From Asaia bogorensis (lineage in GTDB: Bacteria > Pseudomonadota > Alphaproteobacteria > Reyranellales > Reyranellaceae): a DNA stretch of 64,000 bases. A program made the translations under genes and the position numbers. Location of the stretch: contig CAMDCE010000002.1 of assembly GCA_945889625.1 (NCBI GenBank), forward strand, positions 186,001 to 250,000, written 5' to 3'. The notes beneath the pieces are model-generated. The model saw only the letters and a program-made list of their open reading frames with translations. It ran no database searches and was not told where the DNA came from. Below, in pieces: positions 50,502 to 59,026 of the stretch. Position 1 is the first letter of the stretch. Every line of letters begins with the position of its first letter.

Positions 50502-51943
50502 CGCTCGTCCTCGTCGACCCTGACCTTGCCGCCCTGGGCCAGCAGATCTTCGAGGCTCACGGCACGCGAGGCGTAGCCCCCGAGAGCTGCGTAATCGTCG
50601 GCGCGCAGGGTGAATTCGATGGGTGCCACCAGCGCCGGCGTCGGCACATAGCCGAAGGATTTTTCCGGCATCCCGGCAACGTCGACCATGAGCGTGATGC
50701 CGCCGCCCGGCCAGACATAGGCCGGCTGGCCGCCCAGGGTCACCTTGGTCAGGGTCTCGCGCACCGAGCGTGTCAGCCGCACGGGGTTCTCGGTCACGCC
50801 AGCGCGCAGCGAACCGCCGGCGCCAGCCATGAACAGCACGGTGCAGAGCGCCGGCTCGCAATTCTCGGCGATGCGTTCGACGACAAGGCGCACCGGCGCC
50901 GGCATCGCGGCGGGCTGCGGCTTCAGCTCATTGTCGAGTTCGAACCAGGCCGAATGCTCGCCGGTGGTCGAGACCATCAGCAGGCGCAGGCCGGGCCACG
51001 CCGTCTTGGGATCTATCCTCTCGATGATCTCCAGCGGATCTTTGACATCGGTGCCGCCCCAGCCCAGCCCCGGCTCGGCCACCTGGAAATAGCGGCCGGG
51101 CGTCGATCTGCGGCCGCGGACCCGGATGCCGGCGGGCTTCATGTCGAGAAAGACGCCGCCCTGGTGCTCGCTCAGGACGCCGGTGATGTGGTCGTCGACC
51201 ACGATCACCTCGTCGACGTGATCCTTCCATTGCGGCGCGAACATGCCGATGGCGGCCGAGCCGCAACCCACCCGCATGCGCTCCTCGAGCGTGCCATTGA
51301 CGATCGGCGGCATGTTGGCCTGCACCACCACCGTCGAGCCGCCGTCGACGGTGAGTTCCACCGCCTCGCGATTGCACAGCGCCAGCAGCGCCTCGCAGGT
51401 CACGACGCCTTCCTTCTTGCTGCCGCCCGTCAGGTGATGAACGCCGCCCAGCGACAGCATCTGCGAGCCGTATTCCGCAGTGGTGACGTGGCCCACCGCC
51501 TCGTCCTTGAATCGGACCGCCGCCTGCTCTGGCCCGAGATAGCGGTCGGTGTCGATCTTCACCTTGACGCCGCAATAGCTGAAGATGCCCTCGGTCACGA
51601 CCGTGACCATGTCGACGCCGGCATGCCTGGAAGACACGATGAAGGGCGCCGGCTTGTAGTCGGGATAGGTCGTGGTGGCGCCGATGCCGGTGACGAACGC
51701 GCCCTCGCCCTTGCCCAGTTCGCCCGCCCACGCCGCACTTCCTTCGACGAAGGCCACGCGCGCGAGATCAGGCTTGGCCAGCAGCACCAGAGGATCGACC
51801 CGGACGAGCTTGCCGTCCTCGTTGGCGTAGCGGTCGCAGGCGCCGGCGCGGCCCGGCCGGATGCGGCACAGCACGGGGCAGGCGTCGCAGCGCACGATTC
51901 CGGCGCTGCGTTCGGCCTGCGAGAGCGCGAGGTCGTCGCTCAT
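50498..51943 (-). CDS. 6-hydroxynicotinate reductase-like iron-sulfur protein
   Basis: This is a 481-aa protein matching 6-hydroxynicotinate reductase of anaerobic nicotinate fermentation (characterised in Eubacterium barkeri). That enzyme reduces 6-hydroxynicotinate to the tetrahydro-6-oxo form with ferredoxin. Four N-terminal cysteines, C19, C22, C26 and C36 (RCDACPVLCRIRPGRAGACD), form a [4Fe-4S]-type motif. The rest is a family-specific domain with YPDYKPAPFIVSSRHAG and VVTCEALLALCNREAVE. The ATG at 51943 overlaps the hydroxylase stop. It is positioned after the hydroxylase, as expected for a hydroxylate-then-reduce sequence. The substrate here may be a different N-heteroaromatic acid. 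Confidence 0.82.
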   Translation of the reverse strand: MSDDLALSQAERSAGIVRCDACPVLCRIRPGRAGACDRYANEDGKLVRVDPLVLLAKPDLARVAFVEGSAAWAGELGKGEGAFVTGIGATTTYPDYKPAPFIVSSRHAGVDMVTVVTEGIFSYCGVKVKIDTDRYLGPEQAAVRFKDEAVGHVTTAEYGSQMLSLGGVHHLTGGSKKEGVVTCEALLALCNREAVELTVDGGSTVVVQANMPPIVNGTLEERMRVGCGSAAIGMFAPQWKDHVDEVIVVDDHITGVLSEHQGGVFLDMKPAGIRVRGRRSTPGRYFQVAEPGLGWGGTDVKDPLEIIERIDPKTAWPGLRLLMVSTTGEHSAWFELDNELKPQPAAMPAPVRLVVERIAENCEPALCTVLFMAGAGGSLRAGVTENPVRLTRSVRETLTKVTLGGQPAYVWPGGGITLMVDVAGMPEKSFGYVPTPALVAPIEFTLRADDYAALGGYASRAVSLEDLLAQGGKVRVDEDER

Positions 51944-54660
51944 TGCCCATTTCCCTTCAGCGCAACGATGGCCTCGCGCAGGCGGTGCGGCAACAGCGGA
52001 ACGCGCGTGGCGCGCACGCCGGTCGCGTGATGCACGGCACCCAGGATGGCCGGCGCGGTCGGCACCAGGCCAGGCTCGCCGACACCCTTGGCGCCGGACG
52101 GCCCCAACGGCTCGCGATCCTCGATCAGCAAGCACTCGATCTGAGGCACGTCGCCGATCGTGGGGATCAGGTAGTCGTGCAGGTTCTCGGTGCGGCCGGG
52201 CAGATATTCTTCCATCAGGGCGAGGCCCAAGCCCTGCGCGATGCCGCCTTCGATCTGGCCCTCGACCAGGGTCGGGTTGATCGCCTTGCCGACGTCGTGC
52301 GCCGCCACCATGCGCAGCACCTTGACCGTGCCGAGTTCGGTGTCGACCTCGACTTCGGCGATCTGGGCGGCGAAGGCATAGGTGGCGTAAGGCACGCCCT
52401 GCCCGTTGGCATCGAGCGGCGTGGTAGGTGGATCGAACGTGCCCTCGCCGATCAGAGGAGCGACCGTGGCGAGTGCCAGGCGGCGAACCGTGCCGCCATC
52501 GCGCACGCCGAGCGTCGCACCGTCGAGCGACAGGGTGGCGCCCTCTCCGGCATTGGCCAACCGCAGGATCTGCTGGCGGAGATCGCGGCCGGCGAGTTCC
52601 GCCGCCTTGCCCGACACGAAGGTCTGGCGCGACGCCGACGTCTTGCCGGCGTCGGTGGTAAGATCGGTGTCGCCTGCGACCAGCGCGAACTGCGAGGCCG
52701 GCAGGCCCAGCGCATCGGCTACGATCTGGACCATGATGGTGTTGCTGCCCTGGCCGATATCGACGGCGCCGCTGTAGAGGGTGAGCGAGCCGGCCGGCGA
52801 CAGCCCGACCCGCATGTGGGACGGATTGGACATCGACGTGTTGCCGATGCCGTACCACATGCAGCCGATGCCGACGCCGCGACGTCGCGGGCCGCCCTTG
52901 CTGTTGGCCGCCGCGGCGTCTTCCTGCGCCTTCCGCCAGTGCGGCCGCAACGCTTCGAGACATTGGGCGAGGCCTGCCGAATGGACCAGCGTCTGGCCGC
53001 TCGCGGTGGTGTCGCCGGCGCGCAAGGCGTTGCGATGGCGGAACTCCAGGCGATCGATGCCGAGCTGGTCGGCCAGCGCATCCATCATCGCCTCATGGGC
53101 GATGGCGGCCTGCGGCACGCCAAAGCCACGGAAGGCGCCAGCGGGCGGGCCGTTGGTGAAGAACGCCTCGCCCCAGCTCCGCACATTGGCCACGGCGTAG
53201 GGGCCCATGGCATGCACCGGCACGCGATTGGCGACGGTCGGCCCCCATGAGGCATAGGCGCCGGTATCGAAGGTGGCTGTGACGTCGCAGGCCAGGAGCT
53301 TGCCGGCGGCATCGCAGCCGAATTTGGCGGCGATCCGGGCGGGATGGCGCTTGGTCGTGGCCGTCATGCTTTCCGGCCTCGTATAGACCAGCGCCACCGC
53401 CCGGCCGAGTTTCCAGGCGGCGATGGCCACCAGTGGCTGCACCGACAGATCGAGCTTGCCGCCGAAACCGCCACCGCAGGCCGTCGGCACGATCCGCACC
53501 GCCTCGGGCCGCAGCCGCATGACGCTCGCGATCTCGTCGCGATCCATGTAGGGCGTCTGGGTGGTGGCGTGGATTTCGATGCGATCGCCGACCCTTTGCG
53601 CCCAGCCCGCCTCGGGTTCGATATAGGCGTGCTCGACGAAGGCCGTCTCGAACACGCCCTCGGCGATTGCCGCACACTGCGCGAAGGCCTCGGCCGGATC
53701 GCCGCGTCGGACGCCGCCATCGAGCAAAAGATTTTTCGGCTTGTCGGCCTGAACGAGCGGCGCATCGGGCGCCGTCGCGGCGTCGATGCCGAACAGCGGC
53801 GGCTCGGGCGTCCAGGCGATCGGCACCTCGTGGTCGGCGATGGCGAGCACCGTGGCGCGATCGCCGACCAGCGCCACGACCGCCTCGCCGCGATAGCGCA
53901 CCAGGCCGTCGGCCAGGACCGGCTGGTCCTTGATCTCGGGATAGATGCCGAAGCCATTGAACGGCACATCGGCTGCCGTCAGCACGGCGGCCAGGCGCTG
54001 CCGCAGGGGCGCCAGATCGCCCAGGGTGAAACGCGCACGGGGGTGTGGCGAACGCACCACCCGGATCCACAGCACATCAGCGGGCACCGCATCGGCGCCG
54101 AACAGGTCGAGGCCGGTGACCTTGGCGTGACCGTCGACCCGCGGCATCCGCGCGCCGACAGCGGCCCCGACGGCCGGCGCCATCCCGTCAGGTGCTTGCG
54201 TGGGGGCTGTAGTGGCGTTGAGGACGGCATCGACGATCTTGCCGTAGCCTGTGCAGCGGCAGAGCACGCCGCCCAGGGCGTCCTCGACCTCGGCCCGGCT
54301 CGGCCGGGCGGCGTGGCGCAGCAAGTCTTCGGCCGCCATCAGCATGCCGGGCGTGCAGATGCCGCACTGCGCTGCACCATGGGCGAGAAAGGATTTTTGC
54401 AAGGCCGCTAGCACCCCATCGGCCTGGGCGAGGCCTTCGACCGTCTCGACCCGGCGGGCCTCGACCTGGCCCATCGCCACCAGGCAGGAACAGACCTGCT
54501 GACCGTCGAGCAGGACCGTGCAGGCGCCGCAGTCGCCGGCGTCGCAGCCGACCTTGGTGCCGGTGAGGCCAAGATCGTCGCGCAGCGCCGCCGCGAGGCG
54601 CGTGACCGGCGGGCCGGTCCAGGCGGCCGCTTTGCCGTTCAGGATGAAGGCCACCTTCAC
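51940..54660 (-). CDS. Molybdenum hydroxylase, fused 2Fe-2S and Mo-cofactor subunit
   Basis: This is a 906-aa xanthine-oxidase-family hydroxylase combining two subunits in one chain. Residues 1-75 hold the plant-type 2Fe-2S cluster (C39, C44, C47, C59). Residues 75-155 hold the second cluster (C99, C102, C134, C136 in QCGICTPGM and LCRCTGYG). From about 170 the Mo-binding domain follows with GGGFGGKLDLS, GAFRGFGVPQAA and the catalytic-glutamate motif KGVGEPGLVP. The start is GTG 54660, overlapping the FAD-subunit stop (GTGA). It hydroxylates an electron-poor ring carbon using water. The nicotinate-hydroxylase role is inferred from the following gene and the MarR regulator. Confidence 0.9.
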   Translation of the reverse strand: MKVAFILNGKAAAWTGPPVTRLAAALRDDLGLTGTKVGCDAGDCGACTVLLDGQQVCSCLVAMGQVEARRVETVEGLAQADGVLAALQKSFLAHGAAQCGICTPGMLMAAEDLLRHAARPSRAEVEDALGGVLCRCTGYGKIVDAVLNATTAPTQAPDGMAPAVGAAVGARMPRVDGHAKVTGLDLFGADAVPADVLWIRVVRSPHPRARFTLGDLAPLRQRLAAVLTAADVPFNGFGIYPEIKDQPVLADGLVRYRGEAVVALVGDRATVLAIADHEVPIAWTPEPPLFGIDAATAPDAPLVQADKPKNLLLDGGVRRGDPAEAFAQCAAIAEGVFETAFVEHAYIEPEAGWAQRVGDRIEIHATTQTPYMDRDEIASVMRLRPEAVRIVPTACGGGFGGKLDLSVQPLVAIAAWKLGRAVALVYTRPESMTATTKRHPARIAAKFGCDAAGKLLACDVTATFDTGAYASWGPTVANRVPVHAMGPYAVANVRSWGEAFFTNGPPAGAFRGFGVPQAAIAHEAMMDALADQLGIDRLEFRHRNALRAGDTTASGQTLVHSAGLAQCLEALRPHWRKAQEDAAAANSKGGPRRRGVGIGCMWYGIGNTSMSNPSHMRVGLSPAGSLTLYSGAVDIGQGSNTIMVQIVADALGLPASQFALVAGDTDLTTDAGKTSASRQTFVSGKAAELAGRDLRQQILRLANAGEGATLSLDGATLGVRDGGTVRRLALATVAPLIGEGTFDPPTTPLDANGQGVPYATYAFAAQIAEVEVDTELGTVKVLRMVAAHDVGKAINPTLVEGQIEGGIAQGLGLALMEEYLPGRTENLHDYLIPTIGDVPQIECLLIEDREPLGPSGAKGVGEPGLVPTAPAILGAVHHATGVRATRVPLLPHRLREAIVALKGNGQ

Positions 54661-55514
54661 GGCACGAAGCCCAGGAGGAGACGGCGCAGCAAAGTGAGCA
54701 CGGCGTCATTGCGGTAGGCGGCACTGCCCCGGACATCGTCGATCGGGGCGAGCGGCGCCAGATGGGAAGGGTCGAGGCGCTCGGCGAGACTGCCGTCGAG
54801 GGCAGCACCGGCGAGCGCCGCTTCGAGCGCAGGCAGACGCTGCGCCACGGCCGAGCAGGCACCGACGGCGACGCGGGCGGCAACGATGCGGCCGAAGCCT
54901 TCGTCGCCCGCGATCTCCAATGTCGCGGCGGCCATGGCGATGGAGATCACGAGATAGCGCCGGGCCCCCAGCTTGAGGAACCCACTGCGCGCGTCGTGCG
55001 CAGGCTTGGCGATATGAATGGCGACCAAGAGCTCGTCCGCCGCCAGCGTAGTGCGGCGGTTGCCGGTGATGAAAGTCTGGAGCGGCAGACGGCGGCGGCC
55101 GGCGCTGCTTGCCAGTTCGACCTCGGCGTCGAGCGCCAGCAGGCCGGGCACGCCGTCGGCGGCGGGCGAGGCGTTGCAGAGATTGCCCGCGAGCGTTCCG
55201 GCATTCTGGATCTGCCGGCCGCCGACCTCGCGTGCCGCCTGTTTCAGCCCGTCGAACAGCGGCGGCAAATCATCGGCCCGCAAAAGGTCGGTCCAGGTCG
55301 TGGTGGCGCCCAGCCGCCAGCCGCCTGAATCGGCCGATATGCCGCGTAAAACCTCGATGCCACCGATGTCCAGGACATCCTCGTCGATCGCCCGGCCGAC
55401 CCGCGCCGGGTAGAAATCGGTGCCGCCGGCCAATACCGTCAGGGGTGCCGTGTGCGGCCGTGCCAGCACGGCAAGCGCCTCCTCGAGGCGGCGAGGACGA
55501 AGGTATTCGGCCAT
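54657..55514 (-). CDS. Molybdenum hydroxylase FAD-binding subunit
   Basis: This is a 285-aa CoxM/XdhB-type FAD subunit. The N-terminal YLRPRRLEEALAVLA is followed by the FAD motif VLAGGTDFYPARVG and the second FAD motif TLAGNLCNASPAADGVPGL, with a C-terminal GSAAYRNDAVLTLLRRL. It passes electrons from the Fe-S clusters to an acceptor. It is coupled to the fused Fe-S/Mo subunit by a GTGA overlap. There is no clear ribosome site, and an imperfect palindrome abuts the start codon, which suggests repression at or near the promoter. Confidence 0.9.
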   Translation of the reverse strand: MAEYLRPRRLEEALAVLARPHTAPLTVLAGGTDFYPARVGRAIDEDVLDIGGIEVLRGISADSGGWRLGATTTWTDLLRADDLPPLFDGLKQAAREVGGRQIQNAGTLAGNLCNASPAADGVPGLLALDAEVELASSAGRRRLPLQTFITGNRRTTLAADELLVAIHIAKPAHDARSGFLKLGARRYLVISIAMAAATLEIAGDEGFGRIVAARVAVGACSAVAQRLPALEAALAGAALDGSLAERLDPSHLAPLAPIDDVRGSAAYRNDAVLTLLRRLLLGFVP

Positions 55515-55534
55515 ATCGTTCGTGTACGCACGAT
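55515..55534. promoter_or_regulatory. Palindrome abutting the hydroxylase operon start
   Basis: ATCGTTCGTGTACGCACGAT is an imperfect 20-bp inverted repeat (8 of 10 positions pair in each arm) placed directly upstream of the FAD-subunit ATG. Its location between the MarR gene and the catabolic operon makes it a candidate operator. Binding by the adjacent MarR protein is inference. Confidence 0.45.
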
Positions 55535-55572
55535 GGCCAGAGTGCCCGCGCGAGTCAAACGGTCGAGTTGGC

Positions 55573-56043
55573 TCAGGCGATTCTGGACAGGAGTTCGAGA
55601 AGCTGGCGCTGCTCAGGACCGGTGAGCGGCTTCAGCGTCTCGCGTGATACGGCGGGACCGTTCATCAGGAGCTTGTTCACCGTGCGCTGGCCGTCGGTGG
55701 TGAGGCTGAGCAGCGTGCGGCGTGCGTCGCCGGGATCGGGTCGCGAATCGACCAATCGGCGTTCCTTCAGGCGGCGCACCACGCCCTGCATGGTCGCCTT
55801 GTCCATGCCGACCAGACGGCCCAGCAGATTCTGCGACAGCTCGCTGTACTCGTTCAGCTTCACCATGCTGGAGTACTGCGTCGGTGTGATGTTGGGATCG
55901 CCGATCGAGACTTGGAAGATCGCACTGGCGCGCTGGTGCGCGCGCCGCAGCAGATATCCGACTTGCTCTTCGATGCGGTATGGCCGTGACGCCGAACTTG
56001 CGGCGGTCTTCGGCTCCTGCTGTTTCTTTGCGACGTTCCGCAT
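55573..56043 (-). CDS. MarR-family transcriptional regulator (NicR-like)
   Basis: This is a 156-aa winged-helix repressor. The N-terminal helices contain RIEEQVGYLLRRAHQRASAIF. The DNA-binding helix-turn-helix and wing lie in NLLGRLVGMDKATMQGVVRRLKERRLVDSRPDPGDARR (about residues 75-112). The arrangement resembles NicR of Pseudomonas putida, the MarR repressor of nicotinate degradation that releases DNA upon binding 6-hydroxynicotinate. That resemblance is from memory and not from an alignment. It is co-oriented 58 bases upstream of the molybdenum hydroxylase operon and divergent from a CoA transferase. ATG 56043 has an AAGGCGGGGG site; the 58-residue longer frame is not family-like. Confidence 0.85.
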   Translation of the reverse strand: MRNVAKKQQEPKTAASSASRPYRIEEQVGYLLRRAHQRASAIFQVSIGDPNITPTQYSSMVKLNEYSELSQNLLGRLVGMDKATMQGVVRRLKERRLVDSRPDPGDARRTLLSLTTDGQRTVNKLLMNGPAVSRETLKPLTGPEQRQLLELLSRIA

Positions 56044-56125
56044 CGCCCCCCGCCTTGCGAACTCCTTGGCTACACCGACTTCGCGCGTTGCACAACGGTC
56101 ACATAACACCCCGATGCGAGGATGA

Positions 56126-56145
56126 ATGAGTCCCCCTTGACTCAT
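56126..56145. promoter_or_regulatory. Perfect palindrome between MarR and CoA-transferase genes
   Basis: ATGAGTC and GACTCAT form a perfect 7-bp inverted repeat with a 6-base spacer (56126-56145). It lies in the divergent intergenic space between the regulator and the CoA-transferase gene. The size and symmetry fit a MarR dimer site, so autoregulation plus control of the CoA transferase is plausible. This operator differs in sequence from the palindrome at 55515. Confidence 0.45.
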
Positions 56146-56261
56146 GCGCGCCGAGGAGGCAGCGCGTATCACTCGGTCCGCTGCAATCTTTCGCCGGCGA
56201 CCGAAAAGTTTCTTCATCGCCGCCGACGACTTCGATGTTGCGCGGAACCCGAGGACCCACC

Positions 56262-57464
56262 ATGCCCGGCGCGCTCGAAGGTATCCGCATCGTCGACCTC
56301 ACCAACGTCATCCTCGGCCCCTACGGCACAATGTTGCTCGCCGACCAGGGCGCGGAGGTCATCAAGGTCGAGGCGCCCGAGGGTGATGCGGTGCGCCATA
56401 TCGGCAAGCCCGGCAGGACACCGGGCATGGGCCCGACTTATCTCTATGTGAACCGGAACAAACGTTCGCTCTGCCTCGACCTAAAGAACCCGGCGGCACG
56501 GTTGGCACTCCTCAAAGTGATCGAAACCGCCGATGCCTTCGTCCATGCCCTGCGCCCGCAGGCAATCGAAGGGTTGGGGCTCGGCTACGAGGTGGTCCGC
56601 AAGATAAAGCCCGACATCGTCTATGTCGGCGCCTACGGCTTTTCGGCCGATGGACCTTATGGAAAATTGCCGGCCTATGACGATGCCATCCAGGCCCGCT
56701 TCGGCATCGCCCATCTGATGGGCCGCGCCGCTGGCGATGACGTGCCCCGCTATCCACCGACCATTCTCGCCGACAAGACGGTGGGGCTCACCTTCGCCTT
56801 CTCGACCCTGTCGGCCCTGATGCACCGCCAGCGCACCGGGGAGGGCCAGTTCGTCGAGGTCCCGATGTTCGAGACCATGGCCGCCTGGCTGATGGTCGAG
56901 CATCTGTGGGAGCGGACCTTCAGCGACGCGGGCGAGGTCGGCTATTCCCGCCTGCTGTCGCGTACCCGCAAGCCCTTCCGTACCCTGGACGGCTGGATGG
57001 CGATCCTGCCCTACATCGACAAGCACTGGCGCAATTTCTTCGAGATCGTCGGCCGGCCCGAGGTGCTGAAGGACCCGCGCTATGCGACCCTCAATGCGCG
57101 CTCCATGCATATCGGCGACATGTACAGCATGGTGGAGGCGCTCGCGCCGACCAAGACCACCGCCGAGTGGGTGACCTTGCTCGACAAGGCCGAGATCCCC
57201 AACGCGCCGGTCTCCACGCCGGCCGACCTGTTCGAGGATCCGCATCTCGTCTGGCGGCAGCTCTTCAAGAAGTACCCGCACCCCAGCGAAGGCGAGATCA
57301 TGATGGTCGAGCCGCCGATGCGCATGAGCCGCACCCCGCCCGCGATCCGGACGATGGCGCCGCTGCTCGGCGCCGATTCGCGCGCCGTGCTGGCCGAAGC
57401 CGGGCTGAGCGCGGCCGATATCGAGGCGCTGAAGCAGGCCGGGGCCCTGATCGAGCCGTCTTAG
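56262..57464 (+). CDS. CaiB/BaiF-family (class III) CoA transferase
   Basis: This is a 400-aa class III CoA transferase, which moves CoA between carboxylates. N-terminal GIRIVDLTNVILGPYGTMLLAD, the nucleotide-region KVEAPEGDAVRHIG and NRNKRSLCLDLKNPAAR are family hallmarks. The catalytic-Asp segment is PPTILADKTVGLTFAF. The length is normal. ATG 56262 is preferred because the 9 upstream codons are not conserved. It is divergent from the NicR-like regulator, so it may activate a ring-cleavage acid product as its CoA ester. Convergence with the cyclodeaminase gene gives a 4-base overlap of 3' ends. Confidence 0.92.
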   Translation: MPGALEGIRIVDLTNVILGPYGTMLLADQGAEVIKVEAPEGDAVRHIGKPGRTPGMGPTYLYVNRNKRSLCLDLKNPAARLALLKVIETADAFVHALRPQAIEGLGLGYEVVRKIKPDIVYVGAYGFSADGPYGKLPAYDDAIQARFGIAHLMGRAAGDDVPRYPPTILADKTVGLTFAFSTLSALMHRQRTGEGQFVEVPMFETMAAWLMVEHLWERTFSDAGEVGYSRLLSRTRKPFRTLDGWMAILPYIDKHWRNFFEIVGRPEVLKDPRYATLNARSMHIGDMYSMVEALAPTKTTAEWVTLLDKAEIPNAPVSTPADLFEDPHLVWRQLFKKYPHPSEGEIMMVEPPMRMSRTPPAIRTMAPLLGADSRAVLAEAGLSAADIEALKQAGALIEPS

Positions 57465-58435
57465 TCCCCGATGGCGAGCTCCGCCGCCGCCAGATCCTCC
57501 AGCGCCGCACCGACCGACTTGAAGAGGGTGATGCTCGTACCGTCGCCCGGCGGGCGGCCCGCCCGCTGGCCGCGCGCCAGTTCGAAAAGGTCGGCGACGA
57601 CGTCCTCCACAGTGATCGTGCCGTTGGCCAGCGGCTGTACGATGTCGCCGGCTTCCTTGCAGGCGCCGGCACGGGTGTCGACATAGACACGGGCGCGCCG
57701 CACCGCCTTGTCGTCGCTTTCACGCATGTCGGGCTTGTAGGCACCCACCAGATCGACGTGCTGGCCCTCGCGCAGCCAGTCGCCCTCGACCAGCGGCGTC
57801 TTGGACAGAGTGGCACAGGAGACGATATCCGCCTCGCCCACCGCCTGGCGTCGGTTGGCGACGGCGCGCACCTCGATCAGCCGGCCAAGGGCCGCGGGAA
57901 GCGATTGACCGAGGTCCCTGGCGAGGCGTTGCGCCTCCTCCGGACGGCGGCCCCAGATCGCGACCTCGCCGATCGGCCGCACCTTGGCATGAACACGGAT
58001 GAGATGGGGGGCCAGCGCACCGGTGCCGATCATCAGGAGTTTCGCGGAGGCAGGGTTCGACAGATAGCGCGAGGCGAGCCCTGAGGCACAGGCGGTACGC
58101 CGCTTGGTAAGCTCGGTGCCGTCGAGCAGGGCGAACGGCACGCCTGTCTCGCCGTCGAGCAGCAGATACTGGCCATGGATCGAGGGCAGCGAGCGCCTGG
58201 CATTGTCGGGGAAGACCGTGACGATCTTGACGCCGATGCGGCCCGAGGGCGGCTTGGTCCAGGCCGGCATCAGCAGCAGCAGAGCATCGGCCGAGCCGGG
58301 GCCGAGAGGGGCGGTGATGGCATGATGATGCCGCGTCGGCATCTCGCAGCCCGAGCGGAACAGCGCGTCGAGACTGTCGATCAGTGCGATGTCATCGAGC
58401 GCGCTATTGACCTCGGCGGCCGAAAAGATCCTCAC
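57461..58435 (-). CDS. Ornithine cyclodeaminase / mu-crystallin family protein
   Basis: This is a 324-aa NAD(P)-dependent protein with the family cofactor motif LLMIGTGALAPHLIRVHAKV near residues 132-150 and conserved EVAIWGRRPEEAQRLAR. The N-terminal part carries GRIGVKIVTVFPDN and the substrate region with SIHGQYLLLDGETG. Members act as ornithine cyclodeaminase, alanine dehydrogenase or ketimine reductase. The start is GTG 58435, overlapping the lapA stop by 4 bases. The substrate is unresolved; a ketimine reductase role would fit the amide and aromatic catabolism nearby. Confidence 0.88.
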   Translation of the reverse strand: MRIFSAAEVNSALDDIALIDSLDALFRSGCEMPTRHHHAITAPLGPGSADALLLLMPAWTKPPSGRIGVKIVTVFPDNARRSLPSIHGQYLLLDGETGVPFALLDGTELTKRRTACASGLASRYLSNPASAKLLMIGTGALAPHLIRVHAKVRPIGEVAIWGRRPEEAQRLARDLGQSLPAALGRLIEVRAVANRRQAVGEADIVSCATLSKTPLVEGDWLREGQHVDLVGAYKPDMRESDDKAVRRARVYVDTRAGACKEAGDIVQPLANGTITVEDVVADLFELARGQRAGRPPGDGTSITLFKSVGAALEDLAAAELAIGD

Positions 58436-58839
58436 GAAACGAGCGGACCACGGCTGGGCGGCACCAGTTCGGGCGCGACCAGCGCACTCTGGCGCTCGAT
58501 CGCCCTCTGCTCGCGCGGCACGGGCTCCCCCGGCACGGGCAACTTCGCCTCGCGTGCAGCGAGGGTATCGCGCAGACGCGCGACCTCACGTTCCAGGCGG
58601 GCGGCTTCGCCGCTGCGCTCTCGGGCGCGGCGACGGTGATGGCGGCCGGCCCACCAACCCAGCCCCAGACCCGCCAGCACGCCCAGCAGCAGAAGCGCCA
58701 CGACCAGGAGGTAGAGCGGAATGCCCACGGTGTAGGGAAGCGGCCACAGGGCCAGCTCCACGCGCTGGGTGTTGCTGACTGCCATCAGCACGCCCATCAG
58801 AACGAACAGCAGGAACAGGACGCGGGACAGGATTTTCAT
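58432..58839 (-). CDS. LapA-domain membrane protein
   Basis: This is a 135-aa protein with two hydrophobic helices (about residues 1-22 and 42-65), the LapA domain motifs VSNTQRVELALWPL and PLYLLVVALLLLGVLAG, and a cytoplasmic coiled-coil tail (ERSGEAARLEREVARLRDTLA). In E. coli LapA/LapB assembles at the inner membrane and controls lipopolysaccharide synthesis; the alphaproteobacterial homologue often neighbours ihfB, as here. ATG 58839 is used; ATG 58851 is possible. A two-hairpin repeat ends 9 bases before the start codon. Confidence 0.85.
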   Translation of the reverse strand: MKILSRVLFLLFVLMGVLMAVSNTQRVELALWPLPYTVGIPLYLLVVALLLLGVLAGLGLGWWAGRHHRRRARERSGEAARLEREVARLRDTLAAREAKLPVPGEPVPREQRAIERQSALVAPELVPPSRGPLVS

Positions 58840-58847
58840 GCGGTGGA

Positions 58848-58987
58848 GCATATTCCGTCCGGCTGAGGCGCGTAAACGCGCCGCGATCAGCCGGACGGAA
58901 TATGCCGTCAAAGGAAATACTCCGGACAACGCGCTTCCGGTCAGATGGAACCGCTCCGCGGTTCCATCTGACCGGAAGCCGCTCTAG
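58848..58987. repeat. Two-hairpin extragenic element, family B copy 2 (opposite orientation)
   Basis: A perfect 19-bp inverted repeat (58848-58866 with 58887-58905; arms begin GCATATTCCGTCCGG) encloses GGCGCG-TAAA-CGCGCC. It is followed by a perfect 22-bp inverted repeat (58933-58954 with 58958-58979; arm core CAGATGGAACCGC, loop TCC) and ends CTCTAG. Its reverse complement aligns with the element at 16741-16870 in order and core sequence (AGATGGAACCGC versus AAATGGAACCGC; CCTTTGACGGCATA versus CCTTTGTCGGCATA). It occupies the lapA leader. Confidence 0.85.
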
Positions 58988-59026
58988 CCAGCATGGCACA
59001 CCGTCACGGAAAGAAAAAAGCGAAGG

